A DNA stretch of 64,000 nt. It comes from an uncultured Clostridia bacterium (GTDB lineage: Bacteria; Bacillota; Clostridia; Christensenellales; Borkfalkiaceae). A model generated the notes under the pieces. That model worked only from the letters and a program-made list of their open reading frames with translations. It did not search any database and was not told where the DNA came from. The translations under genes were made by a program, and so were the position numbers. Position 1 is the stretch's first letter, and each line of letters opens with the position of its first letter. Location of the stretch: contig CAJFTM010000048.1 in assembly GCA_904419945.1 (NCBI GenBank), positions 41,631 through 105,630 of the forward strand. Direction: 5' to 3'. Positions 34,592 to 44,038 of the stretch are shown here, in pieces.

Positions 34592-34750
34592 GAAAAAAAC
34601 CTCCCAATTTGGAGAGGTCCGTGAAAAACAGTGCACCGAAGATTCGGCGGCTATCCTTGCAACGGACGCGCTTCGGCACCGCAGGAATCACCCTTTCGTT
34701 TGCGAACAACGTCCCGTTTCGCAACACTTAACGCGCCTCAGCTACTCTGC
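34592..34750 (-). promoter_or_regulatory. Tetrahydrofolate riboswitch with combined terminator/RBS platform
   Basis: On the minus strand the conserved blocks appear in order: AGAGTAGCTG (from 34748), GCGTTAAGTG, GGGACGT, ACGAA and GCGTCCGTTGCA, matching the folT/folE-type THF aptamer. After it a short hairpin CCTCTCC/GGGAGG (34600-34617) is followed by seven T's and then the folT ATG. The hairpin's 3' arm is itself the ribosome binding site, so it may both terminate and hide the site when folate is high. Confidence 0.93.
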
Positions 34751-34764
34751 ATTTTTAGGATTTT

Positions 34765-34793
34765 ATTATACTCCTAATTTTTACATTTGGCAA
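34765..34793 (-). promoter_or_regulatory. folT promoter
   Basis: TTGCCA (34788-34793), 17 nt, TATAAT (34765-34770), 15 bp before the THF aptamer. Confidence 0.82.
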
Positions 34794-34907
34794 GCAACTG
34801 AATCACAAAAAATAAACTTACTTTTACAAATCGCACATCATGCGCCAAGCATACCGCAAAACAGATCAATCGAGCATACTTTTACAGCCCGAGCGCATAC
34901 TGACTGT

Positions 34908-35600
34908 ATGGGCCTCATCTTTTTAAGAACGACGATCATTTTCATTGCACTGCTCGCTGTAATGCGGTTGATGGGCAAGCGACAGATCGGAGAAATGCAG
35001 CCGTTCGAATTCGTCATCACACTGTTGATCGCAGAGCTTGCCTGCATCCCAATGGCGGATATTTCTATTCCGCTCTTATACGGCATCACATCGATCGTAA
35101 CCATCTTTTTCCTTCACCAGTTATTGCTCTTCCTCGACCTAAAATGCAAACCATTTAAAGCGATCGTCGGCGGAAAGCCCTCCGTCGTTATCAATAAAAA
35201 CGGGATCGATATCTCGCAGTTAAAAAAGAATCATCTCGATTTATCCGACCTGATCGAATCTATGCGCTCCGCCGGCTTTTTCTCTTTAGATGATGTTGCC
35301 TATGCACTCTATGAATCGAGCGGACAATTTGCAGCCATGCCGCGCGAAGACTCTAAGAAAGAAAATAAAGTTTCTCTTCCCGTTGTCATTGTGGATGACG
35401 GAAAGTATAATGAACAGAATCTTTCCTTGACAAAGACGGGAAGACCATATTTTGAACAGATCTTGCGCGATCAAAAAGTGCGAAGCGTGCGCAATGTCTT
35501 TGTACTGACGGTCGACGGAACCGGAAAGATCTATATGCAGTGCCGCGGCGAACACTATCGCTCTTTTCGAGTCCAACTGCCGGAGGAAAGTGCATGGTAA
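34908..35600 (+). CDS. YetF/DUF421 family membrane protein
   Basis: A protein of 230 residues with three N-terminal membrane helices, the family motif VMRLMGKRQIGEMQPFEFV (residues 18-36) and two soluble DUF421 subdomains after residue 80 (GGKPSVVINKNGI). Family members are widespread in spore formers and have been linked to spore germination or membrane quality, but the function is unsettled. There is no ribosome binding site before ATG 34908, though the N-terminus aligns with the family. It is translationally coupled to the DUF4363 gene. Confidence 0.9.
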   Translation: MGLIFLRTTIIFIALLAVMRLMGKRQIGEMQPFEFVITLLIAELACIPMADISIPLLYGITSIVTIFFLHQLLLFLDLKCKPFKAIVGGKPSVVINKNGIDISQLKKNHLDLSDLIESMRSAGFFSLDDVAYALYESSGQFAAMPREDSKKENKVSLPVVIVDDGKYNEQNLSLTKTGRPYFEQILRDQKVRSVRNVFVLTVDGTGKIYMQCRGEHYRSFRVQLPEESAW

Positions 35601-35971
35601 AAACTTTCCTCTCCATTTTCATCAGCCTTGCTCTTCTTTTAGCGGCCGCTCTCTTTGAACACTTTTATATAAGCAATACCTTTGAAACGTTTGATATTGC
35701 TTTGAATGCATTAGAAGACAAAGTACGGGAAGAAATCGCTTCGCGCGAAGACGCCGAGGCCGTCCGCACTCTGTGGGAAGCAGACAAGCGAAACTTACAC
35801 GCCGTCATCCCGCACAATGATATTTCGCAAATAGACTACTGGTTAGGAGAAACTGTCAGCTGCATTGAAACCCGCACATATCCAGACGCCCTTTCCCGTT
35901 TAGAAGTTTTGCAGTCAATCTGCCGACAGATCCCGATGACATACAAAATTACATTTGAAAATATATTTTAA
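35594..35971 (+). CDS. DUF4363 family protein
   Basis: A protein of 125 residues from ATG 35594, which overlaps the YetF stop (GCATGGTAA) and follows GGAGG. One N-terminal membrane helix (residues 4-20) anchors a helical extracytoplasmic domain, with two Trp-containing motifs (LWEADKRNLHAVIPH and IDYWLGETVSCIE). DUF4363 genes regularly accompany DUF421 genes in Clostridia, suggesting that the two proteins work together in the membrane. The exact role is unknown. Confidence 0.85.
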   Translation: MVKTFLSIFISLALLLAAALFEHFYISNTFETFDIALNALEDKVREEIASREDAEAVRTLWEADKRNLHAVIPHNDISQIDYWLGETVSCIETRTYPDALSRLEVLQSICRQIPMTYKITFENIF

Positions 35972-35985
35972 TGTTTAACCCAAAG

Positions 35986-36010
35986 TTATGTCAGACATAG
36001 TATTCTGAAA
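35986..36010 (+). repeat. Dispersed intergenic repeat, copy 7
   Basis: Core ACATAGTATT (35995-36004) in TTATGTCAGACATAGTATTCTGA. This copy has the perfect dyad TATGTC-A-GACATA and, shifted, TCAGA/TCTGA. It lies 15 bp 3' of the DUF4363 stop. Confidence 0.65.
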
Positions 36011-36013
36011 AAA

Positions 36014-36053
36014 TAGAAAACAGGCTTTGTTCGATAGAAAAGCCTGCTTTCTA
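36014..36053. terminator. Bidirectional terminator between DUF4363 gene and uvrA
   Basis: Arms TAGAAAACAGGCTTT and AAAGCCTGCTTTCTA, with T-rich sequence on both sides, close to both stop codons. Confidence 0.85.
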
Positions 36054-36055
36054 TT

Positions 36056-38869
36056 TTATAATACTTTTTTCAAAAATTGTCCCGTGTAACTCTTTCCACA
36101 CGCAGCAACTGTTTCCGGCGTACCGCTCACAACGACCGTCCCTCCTCCATCGCCGCCCTCCGGGCCAAGATCCACGATCCAATCTGCAATTTTAATGACG
36201 TCAAGATTGTGTTCTATTACAATGACTGTATTTCCAGCACTGCGGAGCCGCTGCAAAATTTTGATCAATTTATCCACATCATAACTGTGCAGTCCTGTCG
36301 TCGGTTCATCCAAGATATAACAAGTTTTGCCCGTCGAACGTTTTGAAAGCTCCGTAGCCAATTTAACACGCTGCGCCTCACCGCCGGAAAGCGTCGTCGC
36401 TGACTGACCAAGTTTGATATACCCAAGGCCAACATCGACGATCGTTTTGAGTTTATTGTATACGCTCGGCACAGAAGAGAAAAATTCGCACGCTTCTTCA
36501 ATCGTCATATCCAAAACTTCGGCTATATTTTTCCCTTTATAACGCACCTCTAAAGTCTCACGGTTATAACGTTTACCCCCGCAAACTTCACACGGAACAA
36601 AAATGTCCGGCAAAAAGTGCATTTCTATTTTGATGATCCCGTCGCCATAACAATGCTCACAACGCCCCCCGGATACATTGAAGGAAAATCTTCCCGCTTT
36701 ATATCCGCGTTCACGGGCATCCGGCGTCGCCGCAAATAGTTCGCGGATCATTGTAAATACGCCGGTATATGTTGCCGGATTACTGCGCGGCGTCCTGCCG
36801 ATCGGCGACTGATCGATCGCGATAACTTTATCAAAATATTCGAGCCCCCCGCAACCGCCGCATTTTCCCAGCGGCAAATGTGCGCCATTGAGTTCATTGG
36901 CGAGCAGCGGATAAATAATTTCATTCACGAGAGAACTTTTCCCGGAACCGGACACGCCCGTGACCGCCGTGATCAGCCCGACAGGAATACGGACATCGAT
37001 ACCTTGCAGATTATTTTGGCGGCAACCGTCCACTTCCAAAAATCGTCCGTCCGGCGTCTGCCGCACGGGCGGCACCTCGATCTTGCGCCGACCAGCAAGA
37101 TAATCGCCCGTAATAGAACGAGGTGAATTCATAATATCCTGTACGCTTCCGCATGCAACGACTTCGCCCCCATGCACGCCGGCGCGAGGTCCAATATCCA
37201 CAATATAATCCGCTGCACGCATCGTATCCTCATCGTGTTCAACCACTATGAGCGTATTGCCAAGATCGCGCAAATTCAAAAGTGTTTTTAACAGCTTTTC
37301 ATTATCCCTTTGATGGAGGCCGATACTCGGTTCATCCAAAATATACAGGACGCCCGTAAGCCCGCTGCCGATCTGCGTCGCGAGACGAATTCGCTGTGAC
37401 TCACCGCCGGAAAGAGTTCCTGCACTGCGCGCAAGATTTAAATATGCAAGGCCGACATCCTTTAAAAAATTAAGGCGCGCGCGGATCTCTTTCAGGATGA
37501 CATCGGCAATACGATGCTCGACGACAGACAGCTGCAAACCTTCAAAAAACGCGTCGAGATCTCGAATAGACATATCGCACAATTCGGCAATATTTTTACC
37601 GCCGACCGTAACGCAGAGAGCTTCTTTTTTTAACCTCTTTCCCCCGCACGTTGGACACGGAAGCTCTGTAATATACTTTTCGATCTCCGCCTTAACACCG
37701 TCGCTCTCCGTATTTTGATAGCGGCGCGAAAGGGAATTGACAAACCCCTCCCACGCGATTTGGTACGTCCCATGGAAGTTATAAGCATCGTAACGCATGG
37801 GGATCTTGTCTCCATTCGATCCGTACATGAGAACATCGTATTGTTCTTTCGGAAGATCTTTGACAGGCGTATCCATATCGATGCCGTAATACTTGGCGAC
37901 AGCCTCGATATACATCTGATTCGTGTGCTTACTTTCAAGAAACCATCCGCCGATCGAGATCGCTCCTTCGCGCAGCGTTTTATTTTTATCCGGACAAATA
38001 AGCGCCTCGTCCACCACTTGTTTGAAGCCCAAACCTCCGCAATCGAGACAAGCGCCATACGGCGTATTAAAAGAAAACAGGCGAGGTTCAACTTCCTCTA
38101 AACTGATGCCGCAATCGGGACAAGCGTACTTGACCGAATACAAATCCTCTGTACCGCCGCAGTCAATGACGACCAGCCCGTCCGCAAGGCGAAGAGCCGT
38201 CTCCAAACTATCTGCCAGTCGTTTCCGGATCCCGTCTTTCACCACAAGGCGGTCAACGACCACGCTGATGTTATGTTTGACATTTTTATCCAGTTTGATA
38301 TCTTCCTGTAAATCGTACACGATACCGTCGATTTTGACACGGCCGTAACCGCTCTTTCGATAGGATTCCAGATTTTTGGTATATTCTCCCTTCCTGCCCC
38401 GTACAACGGGCGCATTAATAAGGAGCTTGCTCCCTTCCGGCATTGCAAGTACTTTATCGGCGATCTCATCCACCGTTTGACGGCGGATTTCTCGCCCGCA
38501 CTTCGGACAATGCGGCACACCGACGCGCGCGAACAGCAAGCGCATATAATCATAGATCTCCGTGACCGTTCCTACCGTAGAGCGCGGATTATGTGAAGTC
38601 GTCTTTTGATCGATGGAAATCGCCGGAGATAAACCTTCAATTGACTCAACATTCGGCTTTTCCATCTGTCCTAAAAATTGACGCGCATACGAAGAGAGAC
38701 TCTCGACATACCGTCTCTGTCCTTCCGCAAAGATAGTATCAAAGGCGAGCGTCGATTTTCCGCTGCCGGAAAGCCCCGTGAATACAGTAAGCGTATCGCG
38801 GGGAATATGCACATCGATGTTTTTAAGATTATTTTCTTTCGCACCCTTTACAAAAATTTCATCTTTCAT
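36056..38869 (-). CDS. uvrA: Excinuclease ABC subunit A
   Basis: A protein of 937 residues from ATG 38869; a longer frame would overlap the methyltransferase gene. It carries two ABC modules: Walker [13 protein letters not shown] near residue 32 and [11 protein letters not shown] near 640, and signatures [12 protein letters not shown] and [12 protein letters not shown]. Zinc sites are CPKCG/CPDCG and CEHCYGDG with CEVCGG. UvrA finds bulky lesions and loads UvrB. It is the third gene of a LexA-controlled operon. The ribosome binding site is weak. Confidence 0.97.
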   Translation of the reverse strand: MKDEIFVKGAKENNLKNIDVHIPRDTLTVFTGLSGSGKSTLAFDTIFAEGQRRYVESLSSYARQFLGQMEKPNVESIEGLSPAISIDQKTTSHNPRSTVGTVTEIYDYMRLLFARVGVPHCPKCGREIRRQTVDEIADKVLAMPEGSKLLINAPVVRGRKGEYTKNLESYRKSGYGRVKIDGIVYDLQEDIKLDKNVKHNISVVVDRLVVKDGIRKRLADSLETALRLADGLVVIDCGGTEDLYSVKYACPDCGISLEEVEPRLFSFNTPYGACLDCGGLGFKQVVDEALICPDKNKTLREGAISIGGWFLESKHTNQMYIEAVAKYYGIDMDTPVKDLPKEQYDVLMYGSNGDKIPMRYDAYNFHGTYQIAWEGFVNSLSRRYQNTESDGVKAEIEKYITELPCPTCGGKRLKKEALCVTVGGKNIAELCDMSIRDLDAFFEGLQLSVVEHRIADVILKEIRARLNFLKDVGLAYLNLARSAGTLSGGESQRIRLATQIGSGLTGVLYILDEPSIGLHQRDNEKLLKTLLNLRDLGNTLIVVEHDEDTMRAADYIVDIGPRAGVHGGEVVACGSVQDIMNSPRSITGDYLAGRRKIEVPPVRQTPDGRFLEVDGCRQNNLQGIDVRIPVGLITAVTGVSGSGKSSLVNEIIYPLLANELNGAHLPLGKCGGCGGLEYFDKVIAIDQSPIGRTPRSNPATYTGVFTMIRELFAATPDARERGYKAGRFSFNVSGGRCEHCYGDGIIKIEMHFLPDIFVPCEVCGGKRYNRETLEVRYKGKNIAEVLDMTIEEACEFFSSVPSVYNKLKTIVDVGLGYIKLGQSATTLSGGEAQRVKLATELSKRSTGKTCYILDEPTTGLHSYDVDKLIKILQRLRSAGNTVIVIEHNLDVIKIADWIVDLGPEGGDGGGTVVVSGTPETVAACGKSYTGQFLKKVL

Positions 38870-38895
38870 AATATTAACCCGGTCAAAAAATTCCC

Positions 38896-39645
38896 TCAAT
38901 CGATTTTCCCGATGTATGCCCAAGTCGTGCGCCGCACAAGCACTTTACCTGCCTTACAATAACGCCAAAACACATCACGCACGGCATCGACATATTTTTT
39001 TTGGATGACAGATTCTGTGGGGGCATAAGATGCCGAGAGCGCGCGCCTCACAAATATTTGCTCGCTTTCCTCCCTATCGTTTATAAAGCGCAAAGTTTCA
39101 TAGCTTCCGCAGAAAAAGTCAGCTATACGTACATCGTTTTCTTTTACCCCACCGCTTCCTCCGACAAAATCCTGACAAAACCGTTTGGCAACAGCGACCA
39201 TCTCATCCTGCAAAGGCGAGCACCCATTGCGATTATATACAATGACCGCTTTACCATCCCGCACCAAAATGCGGCCACACTCACGGCGAAACGCCTCACC
39301 GTCAAACCAATGAAAAGCTTGCGCCGCCGTGACCATATGGACCGAATGATCCGCCAAACCCGTACGAGCAGCATCGCCCGCAATAGAAATAAATCCGCCA
39401 TACATAGAAAGGCGGCTTTCTGCCTCATGGCGCATATCTTCATTCGGTTCGACGGCATAAACAATACAGCCACGCTTTAAAAGCTGCTCGGTGAATAAAC
39501 CTGTCCCGGCGCCGACATCCGCCACAGGAATACCCGCTGCCAACCCGTACCGCTCAAAAAGGCAATCGAAAAGTCCTTCCGCGTAGGATGGGCGCGCCGC
39601 AGCATAATCCGCAGCTCTGCCATCAAACTTGTGTGTATAATCCAT
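38896..39645 (-). CDS. Class I SAM-dependent methyltransferase
   Basis: A protein of 249 residues with the SAM-binding motif [12 protein letters not shown] near residue 43, acidic loop AVEPNEDM near 67, and AQAFHWFD near residue 108, typical of the type 11 (UbiE/YcgJ-like) family. The substrate is unknown. The gene lies between uvrB (4 bp gap) and uvrA (26 bp gap) on the same strand and so must be induced with them. Insertion of a methyltransferase into a uvr operon is unusual. Confidence 0.88.
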   Translation of the reverse strand: MDYTHKFDGRAADYAAARPSYAEGLFDCLFERYGLAAGIPVADVGAGTGLFTEQLLKRGCIVYAVEPNEDMRHEAESRLSMYGGFISIAGDAARTGLADHSVHMVTAAQAFHWFDGEAFRRECGRILVRDGKAVIVYNRNGCSPLQDEMVAVAKRFCQDFVGGSGGVKENDVRIADFFCGSYETLRFINDREESEQIFVRRALSASYAPTESVIQKKYVDAVRDVFWRYCKAGKVLVRRTTWAYIGKID

Positions 39646-39649
39646 AGGA

Positions 39650-41614
39650 TCACCGCTTCATCAATCTTCGCTTCAACTGATTGATCGTATCGCGAATTTC
39701 GATCGCTTTCTCAAAATCCAACTGATTCGACGCGACCTTCATCAATGCTTTGAGCTTTTCTATCTCATCCGGGATATCCTCTTTCCGAATTTTATCCGCA
39801 TTTTGCATCCGCTGTTTTTGAGTAATCCCGATCGTACTCTTTACTTCTTTGACGATCGTTTTCGGAACGATCCCGTGCTCCGCATTGTAAGCCATCTGCG
39901 CCTTACGGCGGCGCTCCGTTTCATCAATGGCGCGCCGCATACTGCCCGTGATCGTATCCGCATACATGATAACTCTCCCTTCAGCATTTCGGGCCGCCCG
40001 TCCAATAGTCTGGATAAGCGAAGTTTCACTCCGCAAAAAGCCTTCCTTGTCCGCATCCAAGATCGCCACCAACCGGACCTCCGGCATATCCAATCCTTCA
40101 CGCAAAAGATTGATGCCGCACAAAACATCAAAGTCGCCGCTACGCAGACCGTTAACGATATCGATCCGTTCGAGCGTATCGATATCGCTGTGCATATATC
40201 GTACTTTAATGCCGTTTTCTTTAAGATAATCGGTCAAATTTTCTGCCATGCGCTTTGTAAGGGTCGTGATCAGTATACGCCCCCCCGCCGCTGTCTCCTT
40301 TTTAATCTCCGCGAGCAAATCATCGATCTGCCCCTTCACAGGACGCACTTCAATTTCAGGATCGAGCAATCCGGTCGGGCGAATGATTTGTTCGATTACC
40401 TGGCCCGCTTCATGCAGTTCATACTCGGCAGGCGTTGCCGAAACACAAATCATCTGAGGTACACGTGCATCAAACTCTTCAAAGGTCAACGGCCGGTTAT
40501 CATATGCGGAACGCATTCGAAATCCGTACCCGACTAAATTTTTCTTGCGAGACAGATCTCCATGATACATCGCGCGAATCTGCGGAATCGTCATATGACT
40601 CTCATCAATAAAGACAAGAAAATCTTTCGGAAAATAATCCAGCAAAGTAAAAGGAGGCTCTCCCGGCCGGCGCCCGTCAAAATATCGGCTGTAATTTTCC
40701 ACGCCGCTGCAATACCCGACCTCGCGCATCATTTCTAAATCATAGCGAGTCCGCTGTTCAAGACGCTGCGCCTCCAACAACTTTCCATCATCACGAAACG
40801 CTTTCACCTCATCATCGAGGTCACGTTCGATCGCCGCGAGAGCCACCTGCATCTTTTGGCTGCCAACGGCATAATGACTGGCCGGGAAAATACAGATATG
40901 TTTGAGCTCGGCCGTAATCTTACCCGTTACCACTTCTTCCTCGCACAATCGATCGACCTCGTCCCCAAAAAACTCAACGCGGATGGCTATTTCTGAATTG
41001 CCCGCAGGGAAAATCTCTACAATATCTCCGCGCACGCGAAAGGAAGAACGCGTAAAGTCGATATCTTTACGTTCATACTGCAATTCGATCAGTCGGCGCA
41101 ACAATTCATCGCGCGACAAAATATCCCCGGGCCGAAGAGAAATGGCCAAATCGAAATACTCTTCCGGCGCACCGAGACCGTAAATACAGGATACAGAGGC
41201 AACAACAATGACATCTCCTCGTTCGCCGAGAGAAGCTGTGGCTGAATTGCGCAGCTTATCGATCTCATCATTGACGGACATATCTTTTTCAATATAAGTA
41301 TCTGTACTCGGGATATAGCTCTCCGGCTGATAATAATCGTAATAAGAGACAAAATATTCGACTCGATCATGCGGAAAAAACTCGCGAAACTCATTACAGA
41401 GCTGAGCCGCAAGTGTCTTATTGTGCGCAATAACGAGCGTTGCACGGCCGACATTGCGAATAACATTCGCCATCGTAAATGTCTTACCGCTTCCCGTCAC
41501 ACCTTTCAATACCTGTGTACGAATGCCGTCCAAAACTCCTTCTGTGAGCTTTTCGATCGCCTGCGGCTGATCGCCCGTCGGTTTATACGGCGATACCAAT
41601 TCAAAATTTTCCAT
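39650..41614 (-). CDS. uvrB: Excinuclease ABC subunit B
   Basis: A protein of 654 residues from ATG 41614. The longer frame runs through the promoter and cannot be used by the mapped transcript. Helicase motifs include [12 protein letters not shown] near residue 37, the beta-hairpin YYDYYQPE near 93, DESHMTIPQ near 337 and the C-terminal UVR motif that contacts UvrC ([14 protein letters not shown]). It is first in the uvrB-methyltransferase-uvrA unit, with a strong promoter and LexA box. Confidence 0.97.
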   Translation of the reverse strand: MENFELVSPYKPTGDQPQAIEKLTEGVLDGIRTQVLKGVTGSGKTFTMANVIRNVGRATLVIAHNKTLAAQLCNEFREFFPHDRVEYFVSYYDYYQPESYIPSTDTYIEKDMSVNDEIDKLRNSATASLGERGDVIVVASVSCIYGLGAPEEYFDLAISLRPGDILSRDELLRRLIELQYERKDIDFTRSSFRVRGDIVEIFPAGNSEIAIRVEFFGDEVDRLCEEEVVTGKITAELKHICIFPASHYAVGSQKMQVALAAIERDLDDEVKAFRDDGKLLEAQRLEQRTRYDLEMMREVGYCSGVENYSRYFDGRRPGEPPFTLLDYFPKDFLVFIDESHMTIPQIRAMYHGDLSRKKNLVGYGFRMRSAYDNRPLTFEEFDARVPQMICVSATPAEYELHEAGQVIEQIIRPTGLLDPEIEVRPVKGQIDDLLAEIKKETAAGGRILITTLTKRMAENLTDYLKENGIKVRYMHSDIDTLERIDIVNGLRSGDFDVLCGINLLREGLDMPEVRLVAILDADKEGFLRSETSLIQTIGRAARNAEGRVIMYADTITGSMRRAIDETERRRKAQMAYNAEHGIVPKTIVKEVKSTIGITQKQRMQNADKIRKEDIPDEIEKLKALMKVASNQLDFEKAIEIRDTINQLKRRLMKR

Positions 41615-41636
41615 ACCCGGACATATGCTCCGATAC

Positions 41637-41683
41637 AAACAAATGTTCTGCCCTATTATATAGAAATTTTGTCCGCAAGTCAA
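41637..41683 (-). promoter_or_regulatory. uvrB promoter with LexA box
   Basis: On the minus strand TTGACT (41678-41683), 17 nt, TATAAT (41655-41660). The LexA box GAACATTTGTTT (41637-41648) covers the expected transcription start. It shares ACATTTGTTT with the lexA promoter site. Confidence 0.88.
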
Positions 41684-41742
41684 TCGAAAAATTACGCTTT
41701 ATTGATAGCTTGCGGAAATTTTTCTCGCCAGAAAGCCATGCG

Positions 41743-41770
41743 AAAAGCGGCCCTCTATGAGCCGCTTTTT
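41743..41770 (-). terminator. Terminator of the sigma-factor operon
   Basis: Stem AAAGCGGC/GCCGCTTT (41744-41751 and 41761-41768) with TTTTC following on the minus strand. Confidence 0.85.
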
Positions 41771-41784
41771 ATCAGAAACTGCAT

Positions 41785-42234
41785 TCAATGAAATATTTTG
41801 TCAAATTCTATTTTTCGAGCAAATATCCTCCATCCAGAAAGCGCCAAAACAAACTCAGCCGCTAAAGCAAGAGCAATCGCAACACCGACCGCCGTCAAAT
41901 GCATGACCCCAAACCAAATCGGCATCAATGAACAAATGAAAGCCCCACCGGAAAAATGAACCCACATCGCTGCGATCCATTTATGATACCAAAATACCGA
42001 CAAAACAGACACCGTCAGGGCAGCACAAGTCAAAATTGCCGCCAAAAAAGGCCCGAAATTTCCGAATCCATATGGCACTAAACTAAAATAAGGATACGCT
42101 TCCCGCACGATCCCGCCATCACCCAGGCCAAACACGAGCACTGTTCCGTCCGGAAGCGTTTCCAAAACGATCGCTGATGCCGCCACAATCGCCCCTGACA
42201 ATGCAATGGCAGCCAATACCCTTTCTCGAAACAT
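41785..42234 (-). CDS. Small membrane protein in a sigma-factor operon
   Basis: A protein of 149 residues from ATG 42234, 10 nt after GGAGGGAAAG. It has four hydrophobic segments (about residues 8-22, 55-78, 85-105 and 115-140) and short loops; no signature of a known family. It is the third gene after the sigma factor and a single-pass anti-sigma candidate, so it may be a target or another component of that signalling unit. I do not recognise a function. Confidence 0.65.
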   Translation of the reverse strand: MFRERVLAAIALSGAIVAASAIVLETLPDGTVLVFGLGDGGIVREAYPYFSLVPYGFGNFGPFLAAILTCAALTVSVLSVFWYHKWIAAMWVHFSGGAFICSLMPIWFGVMHLTAVGVAIALALAAEFVLALSGWRIFARKIEFDKIFH

Positions 42235-42292
42235 TCTCTTTCCCTCCTCTATTTTCCAGCGTTTTCTAACAATAAAATATTTTGCCGTCGGT

Positions 42293-42553
42293 CTACCGTT
42301 CACTCATTTCTACACGCATGTCTGATAATATTTCCTCGGCTCTATATGTTTCATCCTCCGGCGAGACAGGACCGCCACATGAACGAAAAACCGTGCTGAC
42401 CCATAATCCCATTCCGAGCATGATCGCCGCAGCGATCGCAATCACGCGCCATGCACGCCTTTTTCCGCGATGGATGTTTAAACTTTCCGCCGAAGCCTCT
42501 TCGATCAGATCTTCCCCGATCCACGTCAGTGACTCTGCAATTTGTACCTTCAT
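42293..42553 (-). CDS. Probable membrane anti-sigma factor
   Basis: A protein of 86 residues from ATG 42553, after GGGAGGAG. A cytoplasmic N-terminal part (residues 1-32) with LTWIGEDLIEEA is followed by Arg/Lys residues, one membrane helix (about 36-54) and a short outer tail. Its start overlaps the sigma-factor stop (ATGA type), so the products are made together. This size and layout are common for clostridial anti-sigma proteins, though there is no zinc-binding HXXXCXXC motif. The call rests on context. Confidence 0.6.
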   Translation of the reverse strand: MKVQIAESLTWIGEDLIEEASAESLNIHRGKRRAWRVIAIAAAIMLGMGLWVSTVFRSCGGPVSPEDETYRAEEILSDMRVEMSER

Positions 42554-43107
42554 GCAATCTCCTCCCTTAAAAATTTTGATAAAGATTTGCGCAATCGAAA
42601 CAGGATTAAACGGATCCTTCCGCCCCCGCACGAACATCGTCCGGCAATCACTTCGATCGGATCAAAAAAATAGTAGCGCCTCAAAAAGATATATCTCTTT
42701 TCATAAGTAAGATTATGTAAAAAGCGATCGATCGCCGCAGCAAGTTCTTTTGCCTCCAACAATTGCAGTGCATCCGGAGCTAAATAGGCAAGAACACCCT
42801 CTAATTCAGAAAGAGACGCTTCCATGAGCGGATTTCGACGTTTTGCACTGTTCCTCCTATATCGTTTCAGCGATAAATTGCGTACGATCCTGCAAAGAAA
42901 AGCACATAGACTCCTCGGCCGCGTCGGAGGTATCTGGTTCCAAACAGCAAGATATGTATCATTGAGACATTCTTCATTATCGAAACGATTATGCAAAATA
43001 TTATCAGCAAGGCGATAGCATAATTTGCCATATTTTTGATCCGTTTCTCGTATAGCATCTTCATTTCTGGCAAAATACAAAGCAACGATTGCACCGTCTT
43101 CCATCAT
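42550..43107 (-). CDS. RNA polymerase sigma factor, ECF-like
   Basis: A protein of 185 residues with sigma region 2 (residues 20-85, with NEECLNDTYLAVWNQIPP) and region 4 (residues 120-180, with YEKRYIFLRRYYFFDPIEVIA and a helix-turn-helix ending FRLRKSLSKFL). It resembles the clostridial sigma-70 group encoded beside small membrane anti-sigma genes. A GGAGGGG lies just before two consecutive ATGs; the second has better spacing. Its regulon and signal are unknown. Confidence 0.85.
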   Translation of the reverse strand: MMEDGAIVALYFARNEDAIRETDQKYGKLCYRLADNILHNRFDNEECLNDTYLAVWNQIPPTRPRSLCAFLCRIVRNLSLKRYRRNSAKRRNPLMEASLSELEGVLAYLAPDALQLLEAKELAAAIDRFLHNLTYEKRYIFLRRYYFFDPIEVIAGRCSCGGGRIRLILFRLRKSLSKFLREEIA

Positions 43108-43174
43108 GCTCCCCTCCTAATTTATCTGTACCCTTTACGTTAAAAATGTTTCATTGTATAAATATTTTTTTAAC

Positions 43175-43203
43175 AAAAAAGCCGCCCGCACGCTGCCGGC
43201 GGC
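43175..43203 (-). terminator. Terminator of the dinB-amidohydrolase operon
   Basis: Stem GCCGCC/GGGCGGC-type (43181-43187 with 43195-43203) followed on the minus strand by TTTTTTG, about 40 bp after the amidohydrolase stop. Confidence 0.8.
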
Positions 43204-43243
43204 ATCAATACCGCAGCAAGCGCTGCAAAAGCGGCCTATGGAA

Positions 43244-44038
43244 TCACACCTCTCCCAATAAATTGAGAGCATTTAACGAAAAGATCTGCTCCAACTCACT
43301 CTCCGAAAAATGAGCAGACCGCAAATAGCGTACCGTTTCAGCCGGCGTATCCCAAGGACAATCTGTCCCAAATAAAACGCGATCCACGCCAAAAGCGCGT
43401 ATCACTCGCTCGGCCGTTTCGATCGGAACCGAACACGCCGCAAAACTGGTATCGATATAGACGGAGGAATCGGCAAGGCATCGGATCGACTCTTCCGCCA
43501 TATCCTGCCCGCCGAGATGCGCTACAACAATCTTGGCCTGTGGGAAAGCATCCGCAACGGCGCGCATACGATGCGGAGGTGTCTTCACGGGCGGCTGAAA
43601 TCCCCAATCTGCGCCGCCATGAAAAAGCAGGATCATGCCGTATTCAACACAGCGCTCATAGATCGGAAACGCACGCCTGTCATCCACATAAAAATCTTGA
43701 TATTCATTATGAAATTTAACCCCGCGGATTCCCGCCTTATGAAGGCGGTCCAGCTCATCCAAAGCATTCGGCGAATCAGGATGAACTGACCCGAAGGGGA
43801 TTGTTCCCGGAACCGACAAAAGGGAAATCGCAAAATCATTGACATGCGCTTCCGTTCGAGGAGAGACGGCAATATTCAGGCAAACAAAGCGATCGACGCC
43901 ATCCTCCCTCATAATCCTTTGGGTATCGGACAACGTGCCATCCGTATGCGGGACGATATGCGCGCGCTCAGCCAAAGATCGAACAGCTCCTAGCGCAAGT
44001 TTATCCGGGAAAACATGCGTATGAAAATCGATCAACAT
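43244..44038 (-). CDS. Amidohydrolase family 2 (TIM-barrel metal-dependent hydrolase)
   Basis: A protein of 264 residues from ATG 44038, after GGAGGG. It begins MLIDFHTHVFP with the HxH metal motif, has VKFHNEYQD near residue 107, LFHGGADWG near 138, VAHLGG near 172 and the catalytic Asp in LFGTDCPW near 228. This matches the ACMSD/PF04909 group, which includes decarboxylases and lactone hydrolases. The substrate is unknown. The start overlaps the stop of the upstream membrane-protein gene (TGATG). Confidence 0.88.
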   Translation of the reverse strand: MLIDFHTHVFPDKLALGAVRSLAERAHIVPHTDGTLSDTQRIMREDGVDRFVCLNIAVSPRTEAHVNDFAISLLSVPGTIPFGSVHPDSPNALDELDRLHKAGIRGVKFHNEYQDFYVDDRRAFPIYERCVEYGMILLFHGGADWGFQPPVKTPPHRMRAVADAFPQAKIVVAHLGGQDMAEESIRCLADSSVYIDTSFAACSVPIETAERVIRAFGVDRVLFGTDCPWDTPAETVRYLRSAHFSESELEQIFSLNALNLLGEV

